From Desulfotruncus arcticus DSM 17038 (lineage in GTDB: Bacteria; Bacillota; Desulfotomaculia; Desulfotomaculales; Desulfallaceae), in NCBI RefSeq assembly GCF_900113335.1, contig NZ_FOOX01000009.1, positions 62,001 to 126,000 of the forward strand: a stretch of 64,000 nt of DNA, given 5' to 3'. Each line of letters begins with the position of its first letter. Position 1 is the stretch's first letter. The notes under the pieces were generated by a model that was not told where the DNA came from, did not search any database, and was given only the letters and a program-made list of their open reading frames with translations. The position numbers were made by a program, and so were the translations under genes. Shown one piece after another: positions 53,550 to 63,664 of the stretch.

Positions 53550-55211
53550 TTGAAACAAAACGGTCGGATCACAATAGGAGATTTGCTTGACCGCTCGGCG
53601 GGCAGGTACCCGCAAAATGAAGCGGTGGTGTATCCGGAAAAGAACATCAGGTATACTTACCGCCAGTTCCAGCATGAATGCAATAAAGTGGCTAAGGGTT
53701 TAATGGCCCTGGGCATCAAAAGGGGAGAACATATAGCAATTCTTGCCCCTAACGTTCAGGAGTGGGTAATAACCCAGTTTGCCAGCGCCAAAATGGGTGC
53801 GGTTCTGGTGACTGTTAATACTAATTATAAACTTTTTGAACTGGATTACCTGCTGCGGCACTCTGATGCCACGACTTTAATTTTTTCCAGTGGCATCAAG
53901 GATTCTAATTACTTGGATATGGTTTATGAACTTTGCCCTGAACTTAAAAACAATATGCCTGGCAGGCTTAACAGTAAAAAACTCCCTATGCTGCGAAATT
54001 TAGTTTATATTGGCGACGACCCGAGGCCCGGCGTATTCTCCTGGGATGAAATGATTACTCTTGGCGAGGGAATCTCCGACCAGGAACTGACCGCCCGGCA
54101 GGCTTCACTTGATCCTGATGATGTTGTCAATATGCAATATACCTCAGGTACTACCGGCTTTCCCAAAGGTGTTATGCTTACTCACAACAACCTGGTGGGG
54201 AATGCAGTCAGTATCGGCCAGTGCATGAGCTTTTCGCCCGATGACCGGCTGTGCATACCGGTGCCGCTGTTTCATTGCTTTGGCTGCGTGCTGGGAACCC
54301 TGACCTGCGTTACGGCAACCGCCACCATGGTGATGATGGAGGGGTTCAATCCCTTAAAGGTATTGGAGGCGGTTGAGCAGGAAAGATGTACTGCGCTGCA
54401 CGGCGTGCCGACCATGTTTATAACTGAGCTTGATGTTCTGGCAAATCAACCTTTTGACACCTCATCCCTGCGTACCGGCATTATGGCCGGGGCACCGTGT
54501 CCGATTGAGATTATGAGAGCTGTAGTAGAAAAAATGAACATGCGTGAGATTGTTATTACTTATGGTCAGACTGAAGCCGCACCGGGTATTACCATGACCA
54601 GGGTTGACGACCCGCTGGAAATTAGAGTTTCAACTGTTGGCAAGGCTTTAGAGGGTGTTGAGGTTAAAGTGGTTGATCCCGTGGATGGCGGTGAATTGCT
54701 CCCGGGCAGCCAGGGAGAGGTGTGCGCAAGGGGTTACAACGTGATGAAGGGTTATTACAAGATGCCGGAAGCGACCGCGGCCGCCATTGACCGGGATGGA
54801 TGGCTTCATACGGGCGATCTGGGTATTATGGATGAGAACGGCTACCTGCGTATTACCGGTCGAATTAAGGACATGATTATCAGAGGAGGGGAAAACATTT
54901 ACCCCCGCGAAGTTGAGGAATTCCTGTATACTCATCCGCAGGTTAAAGATGTGCAGGTTGTGGGTGTGCCCAGCAAGAAATATGGTGAGGAAGTCATGGC
55001 CTTCATTCAACTGAGAGAGGGAGCGCAAGTAACCGCAGAAGATATTAAAAAATACTGTGTCGGGAAGATTGCCAGATATAAAATACCTTCCCATATCAAC
55101 TTTGTATCAGCTTATCCTACTACGACCAACGGTAAGGTGCAAAAATATAAGCTGCGGGAAATGGCGATAAAAAACCTGATTATTGATGATGACATGTTAG
55201 GTACGGCTTAA
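53550..55211 (+). CDS. Acyl-CoA synthetase (AMP-binding enzyme)
   Basis: A 553-residue acyl-adenylate/thioester ligase, probably for medium or long-chain fatty acids. The P-loop-like motif YTSGTTGFPKGVMLTHNN (about residues 195-212), ITYGQTEAAPG (A5) and the hinge GWLHTGDLGIMDENGYLRITGRIKDMIIRGGENIYPREVE are complete. The catalytic Lys is in TTNGKVQKYKLRE. TTG 53550 follows GGGGGAGGAG; the ATG at 53502 lies in the T-box terminator and is not a start. The gene lies between the T-box leader and leuS, so leucine-dependent read-through may control it. Confidence 0.93.
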   Translation: MKQNGRITIGDLLDRSAGRYPQNEAVVYPEKNIRYTYRQFQHECNKVAKGLMALGIKRGEHIAILAPNVQEWVITQFASAKMGAVLVTVNTNYKLFELDYLLRHSDATTLIFSSGIKDSNYLDMVYELCPELKNNMPGRLNSKKLPMLRNLVYIGDDPRPGVFSWDEMITLGEGISDQELTARQASLDPDDVVNMQYTSGTTGFPKGVMLTHNNLVGNAVSIGQCMSFSPDDRLCIPVPLFHCFGCVLGTLTCVTATATMVMMEGFNPLKVLEAVEQERCTALHGVPTMFITELDVLANQPFDTSSLRTGIMAGAPCPIEIMRAVVEKMNMREIVITYGQTEAAPGITMTRVDDPLEIRVSTVGKALEGVEVKVVDPVDGGELLPGSQGEVCARGYNVMKGYYKMPEATAAAIDRDGWLHTGDLGIMDENGYLRITGRIKDMIIRGGENIYPREVEEFLYTHPQVKDVQVVGVPSKKYGEEVMAFIQLREGAQVTAEDIKKYCVGKIARYKIPSHINFVSAYPTTTNGKVQKYKLREMAIKNLIIDDDMLGTA

Positions 55212-55215
55212 AAAA

Positions 55216-55295
55216 CAGGAGTCAGAAATCAGGAGTCAGGAGTCAGAATGAGAGAACCCGGTTCATGGCATTCTAACCATTGAACTCTGAATAAT
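55216..55295. repeat. GGAGTCAG-type dispersed repeat, copy 3
   Basis: CAGGAGTCAGAAATCAGGAG followed by TCAGGAGTCAGAATGAGAGAAC, then CATTCTAACC and GAACTCTGAATAATA. GTTCTCTCATTCTGA-type arms are partly complementary to the right half. It fills the leuS upstream gap. Confidence 0.65.
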
Positions 55296-55369
55296 AACGA
55301 TATTTTGCCGGCGAGCCTGTTTTTACTTATGTTAAGCGGGTTGCCGGTTTCATTATTAAGGAGGAAGTC

Positions 55370-57853
55370 ATGAAGGATCGCTACGATTTTAAAGAAATTG
55401 AAGCAAAATGCCAAAAAGCGTGGTCTGAGCAGGATTTATATTCCGTTCCCGATTTTAGCGATCGGCCCAAATATTATTGTCTGGAGATGTTTCCCTATCC
55501 GTCCGGGAAATTGCACATGGGTCACGTGCGCAACTACTCCATAGGAGATGTGGTGGCCAGGTTTAAAACGATGCAGGGCTTTAACGTATTGCATCCCATG
55601 GGCTGGGATGCTTTCGGCCTGCCTGCTGAAAACGCTGCCATCAAACACGGTGCTTTGCACCCTGCCCGGTGGACTTATGAAAATATCGACACCATGCGCA
55701 CCCAGCTTAAACAATTGGGTATCAGTTATGATTGGAACCGGGAGGTGGCAACCTGCCATCCTGGTTATTATAAATGGACTGAGTGGTTGTTCCTGCAGTT
55801 ATACAAGCAGGGACTGGCTTACAAGAAAAAAGCTGCTGTAAACTGGTGTCCTTCCTGCGCCACAGTGCTGGCCAATGAGCAAGTTAAAGAGGGCGCCTGC
55901 GAACGCTGTAAAAGCGATGTTGAAAAAAGGGAACTGGAACAGTGGTTCTTTAAAATCACTGATTACGCGGACAGGTTGCTGGAAGATCTTGATAAACTTG
56001 CGGGCTGGCCCGATAAAGTTAAAATTATGCAGGAAAACTGGATCGGCCGGAGCGAAGGCGCTGAGATCACCTTCTCCGTGGATGGTTTGGATGAAAGCAT
56101 GACCGTGTTTACCACCAGGCCGGACACTGTTTTCGGGGTGACCTATATGGTTTTGGCCCCGGAGCATCCCCTGGTAGAAAAGCTGATTGAGGGCCAGGAG
56201 CAGGCTGAGAAAATCAGGGATTTTGCAGAGTCCGTGCGCAACCAAAGCGAAATCACCAGGACGTCAACCGAGTCCGAAAAGATCGGCCATTTTACAGGGG
56301 CTTATTGTATTAACCCGGTGAATGATGAAAAAATACCAATTCTGGTAGCCAACTATGTTTTAATGGAATATGGCACCGGCGCCGTTATGGGAGTGCCTGC
56401 TCATGACCAGCGGGACTTTGAATTTGCCCGCAAATATAATCTTCCCATCAGGGTGGTGATTCAGCCGGAAGGAGTAGAATTAAACCCTGACACAATGACC
56501 GAAGCTTATGACGGCGAAGGTCTGATGATAAACTCCGGTAAGTTTAACGGTACTCCAAAACGCGACGGCATAGCGGCGGTCACCCGTTTCCTGGAGCAAA
56601 AGGGATTAGGACAGGGAAGAGTGAATTACAGGCTGCGGGATTGGCTGATTTCCAGACAGAGGTATTGGGGTGCTCCCATTCCTATTGTCTACTGTGAAAA
56701 ATGCGGTGCGGTGCCGGTACCTGAAGAGGATTTACCTGTAATGCTGCCAATGGATGTGGCCTTTAAGCCGACCGGCCGCTCGCCGTTGGAAGACCACCCC
56801 GGATTTGTCAACACAACCTGTCCGACCTGTGGCGGTAAAGCACGGCGGGAAACCGATACCATGGATACTTTTATGTGTTCCTCCTGGTATTACTATCGTT
56901 ATACCAGTCCCCGGGACGAAGACAACGCCTGGGGTCCTGACAAGGTTAGGAACTGGTTGCCGGTGGACCAGTATATTGGCGGTGTTGAGCACGCGATACT
57001 GCACCTGCTGTACAGCAGATTTTTCACCAAGGTGCTTAAAGATATTAATTTAATTGACAACGATGAACCGTTTACCAATTTATTAACCCAGGGTATGGTG
57101 CTCAAGGACGGCGCCAAAATGAGTAAATCCAAGGGTAATGTGGTAAGTCCTGAAGATATTGTTGCCACTTATGGGGCTGATACCGCCCGCCTGTTCATTT
57201 TGTTTGCCTCGCCTCCGGAACGTGATTTGGAATGGAGTGACCAGGGGGTCGAGGGCTGTTATCGCTTCCTGAACCGGGTCTGGCGCCTGGTGGAACCGCT
57301 GGGCACCACGCTTTCAGGCAGCAATATTAACCGTCCGGCTAAATTCGTCGGCGTCAACAGGGATATGCGCCGGGTTACCCATCACTCCATCAAAAAAGTT
57401 ACCGAGGACATAGACAAACGCTTCAATTTCAATACAGCTGTAAGTGCGATTATGGAACTGGTTAACGCCATGTACCAATTCCGTGAAGTCCCCGAAACCG
57501 ACCGCGAGCCGTGGATAATGAAGGAGGCTGTAGACTCGCTGCTGCTGCTGTTGGCGCCGTTTGCCCCCCATATAGCCGAAGAACTGTGGGCGAAAACAGG
57601 ACATCAGGGCAGTATTCACTCCCAGTCCTGGCCCGGATTTGACCCCGAGGCTATCGTTGAAGATGAAATCACTATCGTGGTTCAGATCAACGGAAAGGTG
57701 CGGGACCGGATGCTGGTGCCGGCTGAAATTGACGCGGAGGCCATGAAGGAGCTCGTAATGGATCAGGATCGGGTAAAAGAGCTGATAGGAGACAAAAAAG
57801 TAGTTAAAGTGATTCCTGTACCAGGCAAGCTGGTTAATATTGTGGTTAAGTAG
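55370..57853 (+). CDS. leuS: Leucyl-tRNA synthetase
   Basis: An 827-residue class I aminoacyl-tRNA synthetase. HMGH at residues 49-52, the zinc-like [21 protein letters not shown] insertion, the CP1 editing domain ([32 protein letters not shown]) and KMSKS at about 584 ([12 protein letters not shown]) are all intact. GGAGG precedes ATG. The usual T-box is not immediately upstream; it lies 1.85 kb away, beyond the acyl-CoA synthetase gene. Confidence 0.98.
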   Translation: MKDRYDFKEIEAKCQKAWSEQDLYSVPDFSDRPKYYCLEMFPYPSGKLHMGHVRNYSIGDVVARFKTMQGFNVLHPMGWDAFGLPAENAAIKHGALHPARWTYENIDTMRTQLKQLGISYDWNREVATCHPGYYKWTEWLFLQLYKQGLAYKKKAAVNWCPSCATVLANEQVKEGACERCKSDVEKRELEQWFFKITDYADRLLEDLDKLAGWPDKVKIMQENWIGRSEGAEITFSVDGLDESMTVFTTRPDTVFGVTYMVLAPEHPLVEKLIEGQEQAEKIRDFAESVRNQSEITRTSTESEKIGHFTGAYCINPVNDEKIPILVANYVLMEYGTGAVMGVPAHDQRDFEFARKYNLPIRVVIQPEGVELNPDTMTEAYDGEGLMINSGKFNGTPKRDGIAAVTRFLEQKGLGQGRVNYRLRDWLISRQRYWGAPIPIVYCEKCGAVPVPEEDLPVMLPMDVAFKPTGRSPLEDHPGFVNTTCPTCGGKARRETDTMDTFMCSSWYYYRYTSPRDEDNAWGPDKVRNWLPVDQYIGGVEHAILHLLYSRFFTKVLKDINLIDNDEPFTNLLTQGMVLKDGAKMSKSKGNVVSPEDIVATYGADTARLFILFASPPERDLEWSDQGVEGCYRFLNRVWRLVEPLGTTLSGSNINRPAKFVGVNRDMRRVTHHSIKKVTEDIDKRFNFNTAVSAIMELVNAMYQFREVPETDREPWIMKEAVDSLLLLLAPFAPHIAEELWAKTGHQGSIHSQSWPGFDPEAIVEDEITIVVQINGKVRDRMLVPAEIDAEAMKELVMDQDRVKELIGDKKVVKVIPVPGKLVNIVVK

Positions 57854-57863
57854 AAAAGGCAGC

Positions 57864-57892
57864 AAAAGGCACTGAAAAAATCAGTGCCTTTT
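57864..57892. terminator. Bidirectional terminator after leuS
   Basis: AAAAGGCACTGA and TCAGTGCCTTTT flank AAAAA. It serves leuS and probably the convergent LCP-like gene. Confidence 0.9.
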
Positions 57893-57910
57893 ATGATTTC
57901 ACTTTTAGCA

Positions 57911-58630
57911 TTACGAGGTTACATCTTTTAAAGTTTTGGACCATGTGTCCGGTTGGACCTGCCGGAGCTTTCTATTGCCAACCACCAGGTCATTGCCGGG
58001 TACATCGCTTTTTTGCAGTACGCCGGGGCCGTTGGAACGAATCATTTTATAGTAAGCCATAATATGGCTGCTTCCGATGTTGCTTTCCACCTCGGTGCAA
58101 AAAATCCAAAGTATTTGAGGTGATTTAATAATTACCGCAGGTGTAATCATGGCGCCGGCCAGCTGCCGTATCTCCTCCTGGAGGTTGACCGGCTTATTGG
58201 TGTATTTGCCTTCAAAAACATCCAACAGGGTGGTTTGTTGGCCGTTCATCGGTATTTGTCCCATGACATTACTAACATTCACCAATGCCTGCTGGTCTAT
58301 TTTGATAAATGCTCCGATTGATGTGCCGAATAATTCTTCCAGACGGTCGATTAATTTTTGCCGCCCATATTTTTGATAGTAGTCTTCAACGGTTAGCGAC
58401 TGTTGACCGCTGGCTAACCAGGTATACCGGGGCACTGAGATAATGCCGATGGGCCCTTGTGGGTCAGGAAGGAAAGTCAGGTTTACCGCTTTTAGTTTGG
58501 AGCCGTCAGTCCAGATGATAATAATGCTGTCGGGTGTTCTGTTGTTGGGGGCGGCTGTTGCTGTGGAAATATGCAAAAAACAGGCGGCGAGCAGTGCCAG
58601 GAGAATTAACAGGGTTGTCCTATTGCGCAT
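57911..58630 (-). CDS. LytR-CpsA-Psr-like secreted protein
   Basis: About 239 residues. A signal anchor (LLILLALLAACFLHISTATA) is followed by an LCP-like domain: DSIIIIWTDGSKLKAVNLTFLPD, IGIISVPRYTW and FIKIDQQALVNVSNVMGQIPM. LCP enzymes attach polymers to peptidoglycan, but the usual Arg residues of the lipid pocket are not clear here, so the protein may be divergent or inactive. AAAGGA favours ATG 58630 over GTG 58648. Confidence 0.72.
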   Translation of the reverse strand: MRNRTTLLILLALLAACFLHISTATAAPNNRTPDSIIIIWTDGSKLKAVNLTFLPDPQGPIGIISVPRYTWLASGQQSLTVEDYYQKYGRQKLIDRLEELFGTSIGAFIKIDQQALVNVSNVMGQIPMNGQQTTLLDVFEGKYTNKPVNLQEEIRQLAGAMITPAVIIKSPQILWIFCTEVESNIGSSHIMAYYKMIRSNGPGVLQKSDVPGNDLVVGNRKLRQVQPDTWSKTLKDVTS

Positions 58631-58748
58631 AAATGGATTCCTTTCCACTGGTATGAAAAATGTTAGTTTTCGGTTCAGGACTTTTGTGTCGCTGCACTAA
58701 ATGTCATTTTTTCCAAATTCCTCTGGTATAATACAAGTAGTTTTGAGA

Positions 58749-58970
58749 TTAAAAGTAAAACTCTGTGGGAGGATTGGTACTGAAACTTTTTACGCAGTGT
58801 CCTCTGGAAGAACGGAAGAGGTCGCGGTATAACTGCTCGAAGTCTTCCTTGGACAAACAGATATATCCGTCTGTATTGGCGAGATAGTCGTTGACTATCA
58901 GGCTGAAGAACACGTGACCTTTGGTGATCTTAACTATAGAAAGCTCATATTGATTCAAAGACAGTTTCAT
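58749..58970 (-). CDS. Hypothetical protein
   Basis: A 73-residue predicted protein with beta-rich start (LSLNQYELSIVKITKGHVFFSLIVNDYL) and a helical middle (SKEDFEQLYRDLFRS). AGGA lies before the start. The composition looks like a real small protein, but no family is recognised. Confidence 0.55.
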   Translation of the reverse strand: MKLSLNQYELSIVKITKGHVFFSLIVNDYLANTDGYICLSKEDFEQLYRDLFRSSRGHCVKSFSTNPPTEFYF

Positions 58971-59053
58971 CACGTCCTAAATATTAATGGGTGATCCGGG
59001 GGTGCACCGGGTTGCCGTATGGGGACTTATATAACATATATTAACACATTCTC

Positions 59054-59082
59054 TTGACAGTGGGTAATAGTCGGTATATACT
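59054..59082 (+). promoter_or_regulatory. Promoter of hisG
   Basis: TTGACA (59054-59059), 17 bases, TATACT (59077-59082). Confidence 0.8.
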
Positions 59083-59142
59083 TGTAAAAGGCTTTAATAC
59101 GCTAAATAGATAACGAGATAAAGTAACGGGAGGAAGCCTAAT

Positions 59143-60021
59143 ATGTCAGAACAAGTGCTCAGGTTGGGACTACCGAAAGGTAGCTTACAGGAATCAACTT
59201 TTCAGCTGTTTAAGCGGGCCGGGTTCAATATTTCGGTGCGCAGCCGGTCATACTTTCCGTCCATCGACGACCCCGAGATTGAAGTTATACTCATGCGGGC
59301 CCAGGAAATACCCCGCTATGTTAATGAAGGGGTTTTGGATGCCGGGCTCAGCGGACTGGACTGGATTTTGGAGAACGAAGCCGATGTAGTGGAAGTTGCA
59401 GATTTAACCTATTCCAAACAGACAACAAATCCCATCCGGGTTATCATTGCGGTGGCTGAAAACAGCAATATTCATTCTGTGCAGGATTTGCAAGGGAAAC
59501 GCATTGCCACCGAACTGGTTCGGCTTACTCGCAATTACCTGGCCAAGAATAACGTTACAGCCAATGTTGAATTTAGTTATGGGGCTACCGAGGTTAAAGT
59601 GCCTCATCTGGTGGACGCTATTGTAGATATTACAGAGACCGGAAGTTCATTAAGAGCCAATAAATTAAAGATAATTGATACAATTCTGGTATCCACCACC
59701 AGGCTGCACGCCAACAAACAGGCCTGGGAGAACCCTTTTATCAGAGAAAAACTTAAAAACCTGGCGGTTTTACTGGAAGGGGCGCTGCGCGCAGATTCCA
59801 AAGTCGGCTTGAAAATGAATTTACCGAAAGGCAAGCTGGAAGATGTGCTGGCGATATTGCCCGCCATGAAGCATCCAACGGTTGCCCAGCTGATCAACAG
59901 TGACTGGCTGGCAGTTGAAGTGGTGCTGCCGGAAAAACAGGTTCGCGATTTAATTCCGGCCTTGCGCAACGCCGGGGCTCAGGATATCATTGAATATCCT
60001 TTAAATAAAGTCATACCGTAA
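59143..60021 (+). CDS. hisG: ATP phosphoribosyltransferase (long form)
   Basis: A 292-residue HisG, first enzyme of histidine synthesis. Long form, with catalytic periplasmic-binding-like domains (LGLPKGSLQESTFQLFKRAGF, DAGLSGLDWI, RIATELVRLTRNYL, VDITETGSSLRAN) and a C-terminal ACT-like regulatory domain (about 215-292) that binds histidine. GGGAGG precedes ATG. It has its own promoter and terminator, and no other his gene is adjacent. Confidence 0.95.
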   Translation: MSEQVLRLGLPKGSLQESTFQLFKRAGFNISVRSRSYFPSIDDPEIEVILMRAQEIPRYVNEGVLDAGLSGLDWILENEADVVEVADLTYSKQTTNPIRVIIAVAENSNIHSVQDLQGKRIATELVRLTRNYLAKNNVTANVEFSYGATEVKVPHLVDAIVDITETGSSLRANKLKIIDTILVSTTRLHANKQAWENPFIREKLKNLAVLLEGALRADSKVGLKMNLPKGKLEDVLAILPAMKHPTVAQLINSDWLAVEVVLPEKQVRDLIPALRNAGAQDIIEYPLNKVIP

Positions 60022-60061
60022 AATTGTGTTCTCTCGTTGAGGCATATAAAAAAGACTATCT

Positions 60062-60102
60062 AAAAGCGTGCGCTAAGGGAACTGATTGAGCGCGCTTTTT
60101 TT
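60062..60102 (+). terminator. Terminator after hisG
   Basis: AAGCGTGCGCT and AGCGCGCTT arms around a GGGAACTGATTG loop, then TTTTTTT. Near-identical (reverse complement) to the terminator at 1026-1065. Confidence 0.8.
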
Positions 60103-60196
60103 AATTTTATACTCATTTATTGCACAAAATAGATAAAAAGCAATAGTATTGTGTAAGGGCTGTTTACCAATCTAAATAATACATGAGGAGAAAAAA

Positions 60197-60883
60197 ATGA
60201 TACCACTCAGGGACAGTATCCGGTCAAGAACCTTTCCCATTGTAAACCTGAGCATTATTATCTTAAACCTGGTTATCTATGCATGGGAGGTAATGATTGG
60301 CCCCCAGCAGCTAAACCAAGTCTTTTATATATTTGGTCTAGTGCCTGCCAGAGTTCTTGATATATTTACTTCAGGTGCGTCAATTACCCCGGTTATAATT
60401 AACCTGTTTACGTCCATGTTTATCCACGGCGGATGGGTACACGTTATCGGTAATATGCTGTTTCTTTGGGTTTTTGGGGATAACATTGAAGACCGTCTGG
60501 GGCATTTAAAATATCTTTTGTTTTACCTGGCAGCAGGGGTTGCCGGCGGTGTGGCCCACTTTTTATCAAATCCGGCATCCACCATTCCGGTAGTTGGCGC
60601 CAGCGGCGCTATAGCCGGTGTGTTAGGCGCTTATGTGGTGGCGTTCCCGCGTTCCCGCGTACTTGCACTAATACCCATTTTTATTATTTTTACCCTGGTG
60701 GAGATTCCTGCCTTAATATTCATAGCCCTCTGGTTTGTTATTCAGATTTTTAATGGTGTGGCTACTCTTGGTGGTTCAGTCAACCCGGTGGCCTGGTGGG
60801 CCCATGTTGGAGGGTTCATTATTGGGGCGTTGTTAATAAAAACCATGGCCCCCAGAAGGGTTAGGGGGTATTACCGACCGTAA
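60197..60883 (+). CDS. Rhomboid-family intramembrane serine protease
   Basis: A 228-residue protein with six transmembrane segments. MFIHGGWVHVIGNMLFLWVFGDNIED carries the conserved His/Asn region, VVGASGAIAGVLGAY has the catalytic Ser of GxSG, and WWAHVGGFIIGALL has the catalytic His. It cleaves membrane protein substrates in the bilayer; these are unknown. AGGAG lies before ATG. Confidence 0.93.
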   Translation: MIPLRDSIRSRTFPIVNLSIIILNLVIYAWEVMIGPQQLNQVFYIFGLVPARVLDIFTSGASITPVIINLFTSMFIHGGWVHVIGNMLFLWVFGDNIEDRLGHLKYLLFYLAAGVAGGVAHFLSNPASTIPVVGASGAIAGVLGAYVVAFPRSRVLALIPIFIIFTLVEIPALIFIALWFVIQIFNGVATLGGSVNPVAWWAHVGGFIIGALLIKTMAPRRVRGYYRP

Positions 60884-60884
60884 C

Positions 60885-60915
60885 AAAAGCTACTCCCGGG
60901 CCAGGAGTAGCTTTT
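60885..60915. terminator. Bidirectional terminator between the rhomboid and SDR genes
   Basis: AAAAGCTACTCC and GGAGTAGCTTTT around CGGGCCA. The SDR stop codon (60890-60892) lies inside the stem. Confidence 0.88.
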
Positions 60916-62335
60916 TAGATAAATAACGCCTAAAATTATGCATGACCCAAAGGTGCAGCGGGGCCTGGGTTAAATTATATATGAACCAGGGTAGGGTGGG
61001 GACATAATCATGTATGGCCACCAGTATATATTTATTTTGCAAGACCCGGCGGAATTCCAATCGACCGGGATGCGGAAGAAGATTAAGATGCGCCATTAAG
61101 CCGCCGGTTATATAATAAATAGGCCGGTCATTAAAGCTGCGGTCTTCTGAAAAGGATAAGTCCAGCAAGGATTTATTTTTCATAAAGAAAAAATAAAAAT
61201 AGCAATTACCAGCCTGGTCGACTTTAACTTTTACCAGGCTCCGAAAAAACATTGGCAGCCATTGTGAGTATTGCCTGGCGACCCAATGTGCATCTTTACC
61301 TGCCGGCAAAGGCAATCTTTGAACCGAGCGAACATTCAATACTTCTTTTTCCGGTGATTTATTCCCGGTTACTTTTGGGGGTTTAATAAATTCTGTTTGA
61401 CCGTCATCTTTTTTGATGGCTATTTTAACCGCCTCTTTAAAGGGCAGACCTGTTAAATTCATTTGCTCCTGCAGAACAAGATCTTTGGCTACCATAACAT
61501 GCTTCAAGCTTTCTACCAGGGGGGCTACCAGGGCTTTTGGTGATTTGGTGAAAAAACTCAATAACCAGCTTGTGAGGGCCGGCAGGATGGTAGGTACTGT
61601 AACTATTCGTGGTTTATACCCCATTACTGCTGATGTTTGTTTGATCATTTCAAGATAAGTCATCACGTCCGGGCCACCTACATCAAAACAGCGGTTATAG
61701 GTTTCTTTTCTTCCCAGGCAGTAAACTAAAATTTGAACAATATCTGATAGTGCGATGGGATGAGTTAGTGAAAGCATTACCCTGGGTACAGCTATGACTT
61801 TGAATTGTTTTACCAGGCGGGTAACAATGCGAAAAGAACTGCCGTTGGAGCCAACTATCAAACCGGCTTGAATTGACGTTACCGGAACGCCGTAAGCACC
61901 AAGTGTTTCTTTAACCTCGCGCCGGCTGTATAAATGACGGGATAATCTTTTCTGGTTGGGGGGGAAAAGTCCCCCCAGGTAAATTATTTGCCTTACACCG
62001 GCCAGGGCGGCGGCGCGGGCGAAATTGTCGGCTAGAATTAAATCCATGTCCTGAAAATTACCTTGCGTTAACCGCGCAGTAGGCATCATTGAATGGACTA
62101 GATAAAAAGCATAATCAGCGCCGCAAAGAGCCTGTTCTATGTCGTTGAGCGAAAAAATATCGCACTGTCGCCAGCTGACATCCAAACCACAAGCGGATTC
62201 TTCTTCATGAACAGTATGTCTGGTAAGACATATTAGCCGGTACCGGGATTTTAACGCCGGCAATAAAGCCTGCCCCACAAAACCGGTAGCCCCCGCCACC
62301 GCTACCACCGGCCTGTAATTCGGATTAGTAGGCAA
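60890..62335 (-). CDS. NAD(P)-binding SDR/DUF2867-like protein
   Basis: About 481 residues. The N-terminal extended SDR/NmrA-like Rossmann domain has VAVAGATGFVGQALLPAL and YLVHSMMPTARLTQGN; SRREVKETL and FDVGGPDVMTYLEM follow. The C-terminal region from about residue 330 resembles DUF2867 (WVARQYSQWLPMFFRSLVKVKV, MKNKSLLDLSF, ILVAIHDYVPTLP). GGAGGTG before TTG 62335 chooses that start over 62362. The substrate is unknown. Confidence 0.85.
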   Translation of the reverse strand: MPTNPNYRPVVAVAGATGFVGQALLPALKSRYRLICLTRHTVHEEESACGLDVSWRQCDIFSLNDIEQALCGADYAFYLVHSMMPTARLTQGNFQDMDLILADNFARAAALAGVRQIIYLGGLFPPNQKRLSRHLYSRREVKETLGAYGVPVTSIQAGLIVGSNGSSFRIVTRLVKQFKVIAVPRVMLSLTHPIALSDIVQILVYCLGRKETYNRCFDVGGPDVMTYLEMIKQTSAVMGYKPRIVTVPTILPALTSWLLSFFTKSPKALVAPLVESLKHVMVAKDLVLQEQMNLTGLPFKEAVKIAIKKDDGQTEFIKPPKVTGNKSPEKEVLNVRSVQRLPLPAGKDAHWVARQYSQWLPMFFRSLVKVKVDQAGNCYFYFFFMKNKSLLDLSFSEDRSFNDRPIYYITGGLMAHLNLLPHPGRLEFRRVLQNKYILVAIHDYVPTLPWFIYNLTQAPLHLWVMHNFRRYLSKKLLLARE

Positions 62336-62365
62336 TTTATACACCTCCAACAATGAGTGCATTAA

Positions 62366-63514
62366 TTAGTGATATTCTTCGGTAACGGTTTTTCCCGCCT
62401 CCTGCAGCACCCGGATTAAATCGCGGATAATATACCGTTTGTAAATATAAATGGTCGGCACTCCGGTGCCCTGTTGGCCGGGGTTGGTCGCCTGACCGAT
62501 AATAAAGTGCACGCTGTCTGCTGCCGCTAACAAGGCAGCCAGCCGGCTGGCTCCGTCCCGGCCGCTGAAATCCTTGATCCCGGGCCTGCTTTTTAATAAA
62601 TCCAGAGCATCTACCAGCGTTATGGCACCTTCGGTTACCAGATCAATACCCGGTATAATACCCACAGGAGGAACCCGTTCAGTACGCGAAGACAGGTCAA
62701 CGCGCACATTTCTTCCCAAAACGCGTCCTACTATGTTGCCCGTGGTGCCGCCACATACCACTTTAACGCCTTCGCTGCGCATAAACCTGTCAACTACCAT
62801 AATGTCTTCTTCCTTATTTTGGGGAGGCCCTATTAATACGGTAACCCGTTTGGGCCTACGTACCTTGATTACTGCTATACTGGCGTCATCACCGGGTTTT
62901 CCGGCATAGATATTATTGCATAAGCAGGCAATCTCGCCGGCCCATTCCGCGGCTCCCTTTTGCATCGAAAACGTATCTGTTAAATAAGCTGTCATTCGTT
63001 CCCGGCCCAGCCCCATGTCCCATGTTTTACCGGCGCCGGCATACAGCACCCCGTCGCTGACAATAACCAACCAATTATCTGCATGGACATTAAAAAAGCT
63101 TTCCCGGATGACTTTTCCACCAATATTTCTTTTATTTGTCTCAAGCCCAATTATAGTATTATGCCGCCCGAAAAAGACAGCCGGATTTTCGTATTCTATT
63201 AAATAGGCACAGCCGTCCTGCTTTAATTGCAGAACGGTAAAGGTGCTGTAAGCCAGCTTGCGTACCCTGCAGATAGGCAGCGTTTGCCCCAGCGTTTCCA
63301 TAACATCTTCTATGCGCCCGCCCATTTTAAGCATGGTGCTGGCTGTTTTAGCCGTAAGGCGGGAAAGAATGTTGGCTTTAACACCACTGCCAAGGCCGTC
63401 GGCAACCACTATAATGTGGTCGGTACCGGTATGGACAACCTCTATGCTGTCGCCACACAATTCTTCACCATATTTAACCAGGCGGGCAGTTCCAATATCT
63501 ACGCAGATTTTCAC
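62366..63514 (-). CDS. SpoIIE-type PP2C serine phosphatase
   Basis: A 382-residue protein with a PP2C-like/SpoIIE phosphatase domain. VVADGLGSG (metal site, about residues 37-45), VIVSDGVLY and DDASIAVIKV provide the conserved Asp residues. The last 170 residues are an extra region rich in Gly and Val (VCGGTTGNIVGRVLGR). It lies beside the PAS/hydrogenase-like partial gene, an arrangement I recall from clostridial sensory [FeFe]-hydrogenase clusters. AAAGGAGC upstream. Likely a regulatory phosphatase. Confidence 0.87.
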   Translation of the reverse strand: MKICVDIGTARLVKYGEELCGDSIEVVHTGTDHIIVVADGLGSGVKANILSRLTAKTASTMLKMGGRIEDVMETLGQTLPICRVRKLAYSTFTVLQLKQDGCAYLIEYENPAVFFGRHNTIIGLETNKRNIGGKVIRESFFNVHADNWLVIVSDGVLYAGAGKTWDMGLGRERMTAYLTDTFSMQKGAAEWAGEIACLCNNIYAGKPGDDASIAVIKVRRPKRVTVLIGPPQNKEEDIMVVDRFMRSEGVKVVCGGTTGNIVGRVLGRNVRVDLSSRTERVPPVGIIPGIDLVTEGAITLVDALDLLKSRPGIKDFSGRDGASRLAALLAAADSVHFIIGQATNPGQQGTGVPTIYIYKRYIIRDLIRVLQEAGKTVTEEYH

Positions 63515-63539
63515 GGGCGGGAATGCTCCTTTCGAACTT

Positions 63540-63664
63540 TATCTCGTTAACCGCCGCTAAGACTCCCGCCTCTACAGGAGGGAGTTAAGCGGCGATAAAC
63601 TCGAAATAAGTGCGACTAAGGTTCAGGTGGGGTCAAAACCCCACCTGAACCAAGTCTTCTTTAT
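63540..63664 (+). repeat. Two-hairpin dispersed element, full copy B
   Basis: CGCCGCT/AGCGGCG outer stem and ACTCCCGCCT/AGGAGGGAGT inner hairpin, then the invariant linker, the GGTTCAGGTGGGG/CCCCACCTGAACC hairpin and AAGTCTTCTTTAT. Its last bases overlap the stop codon of the partial gene to the right. Confidence 0.75.
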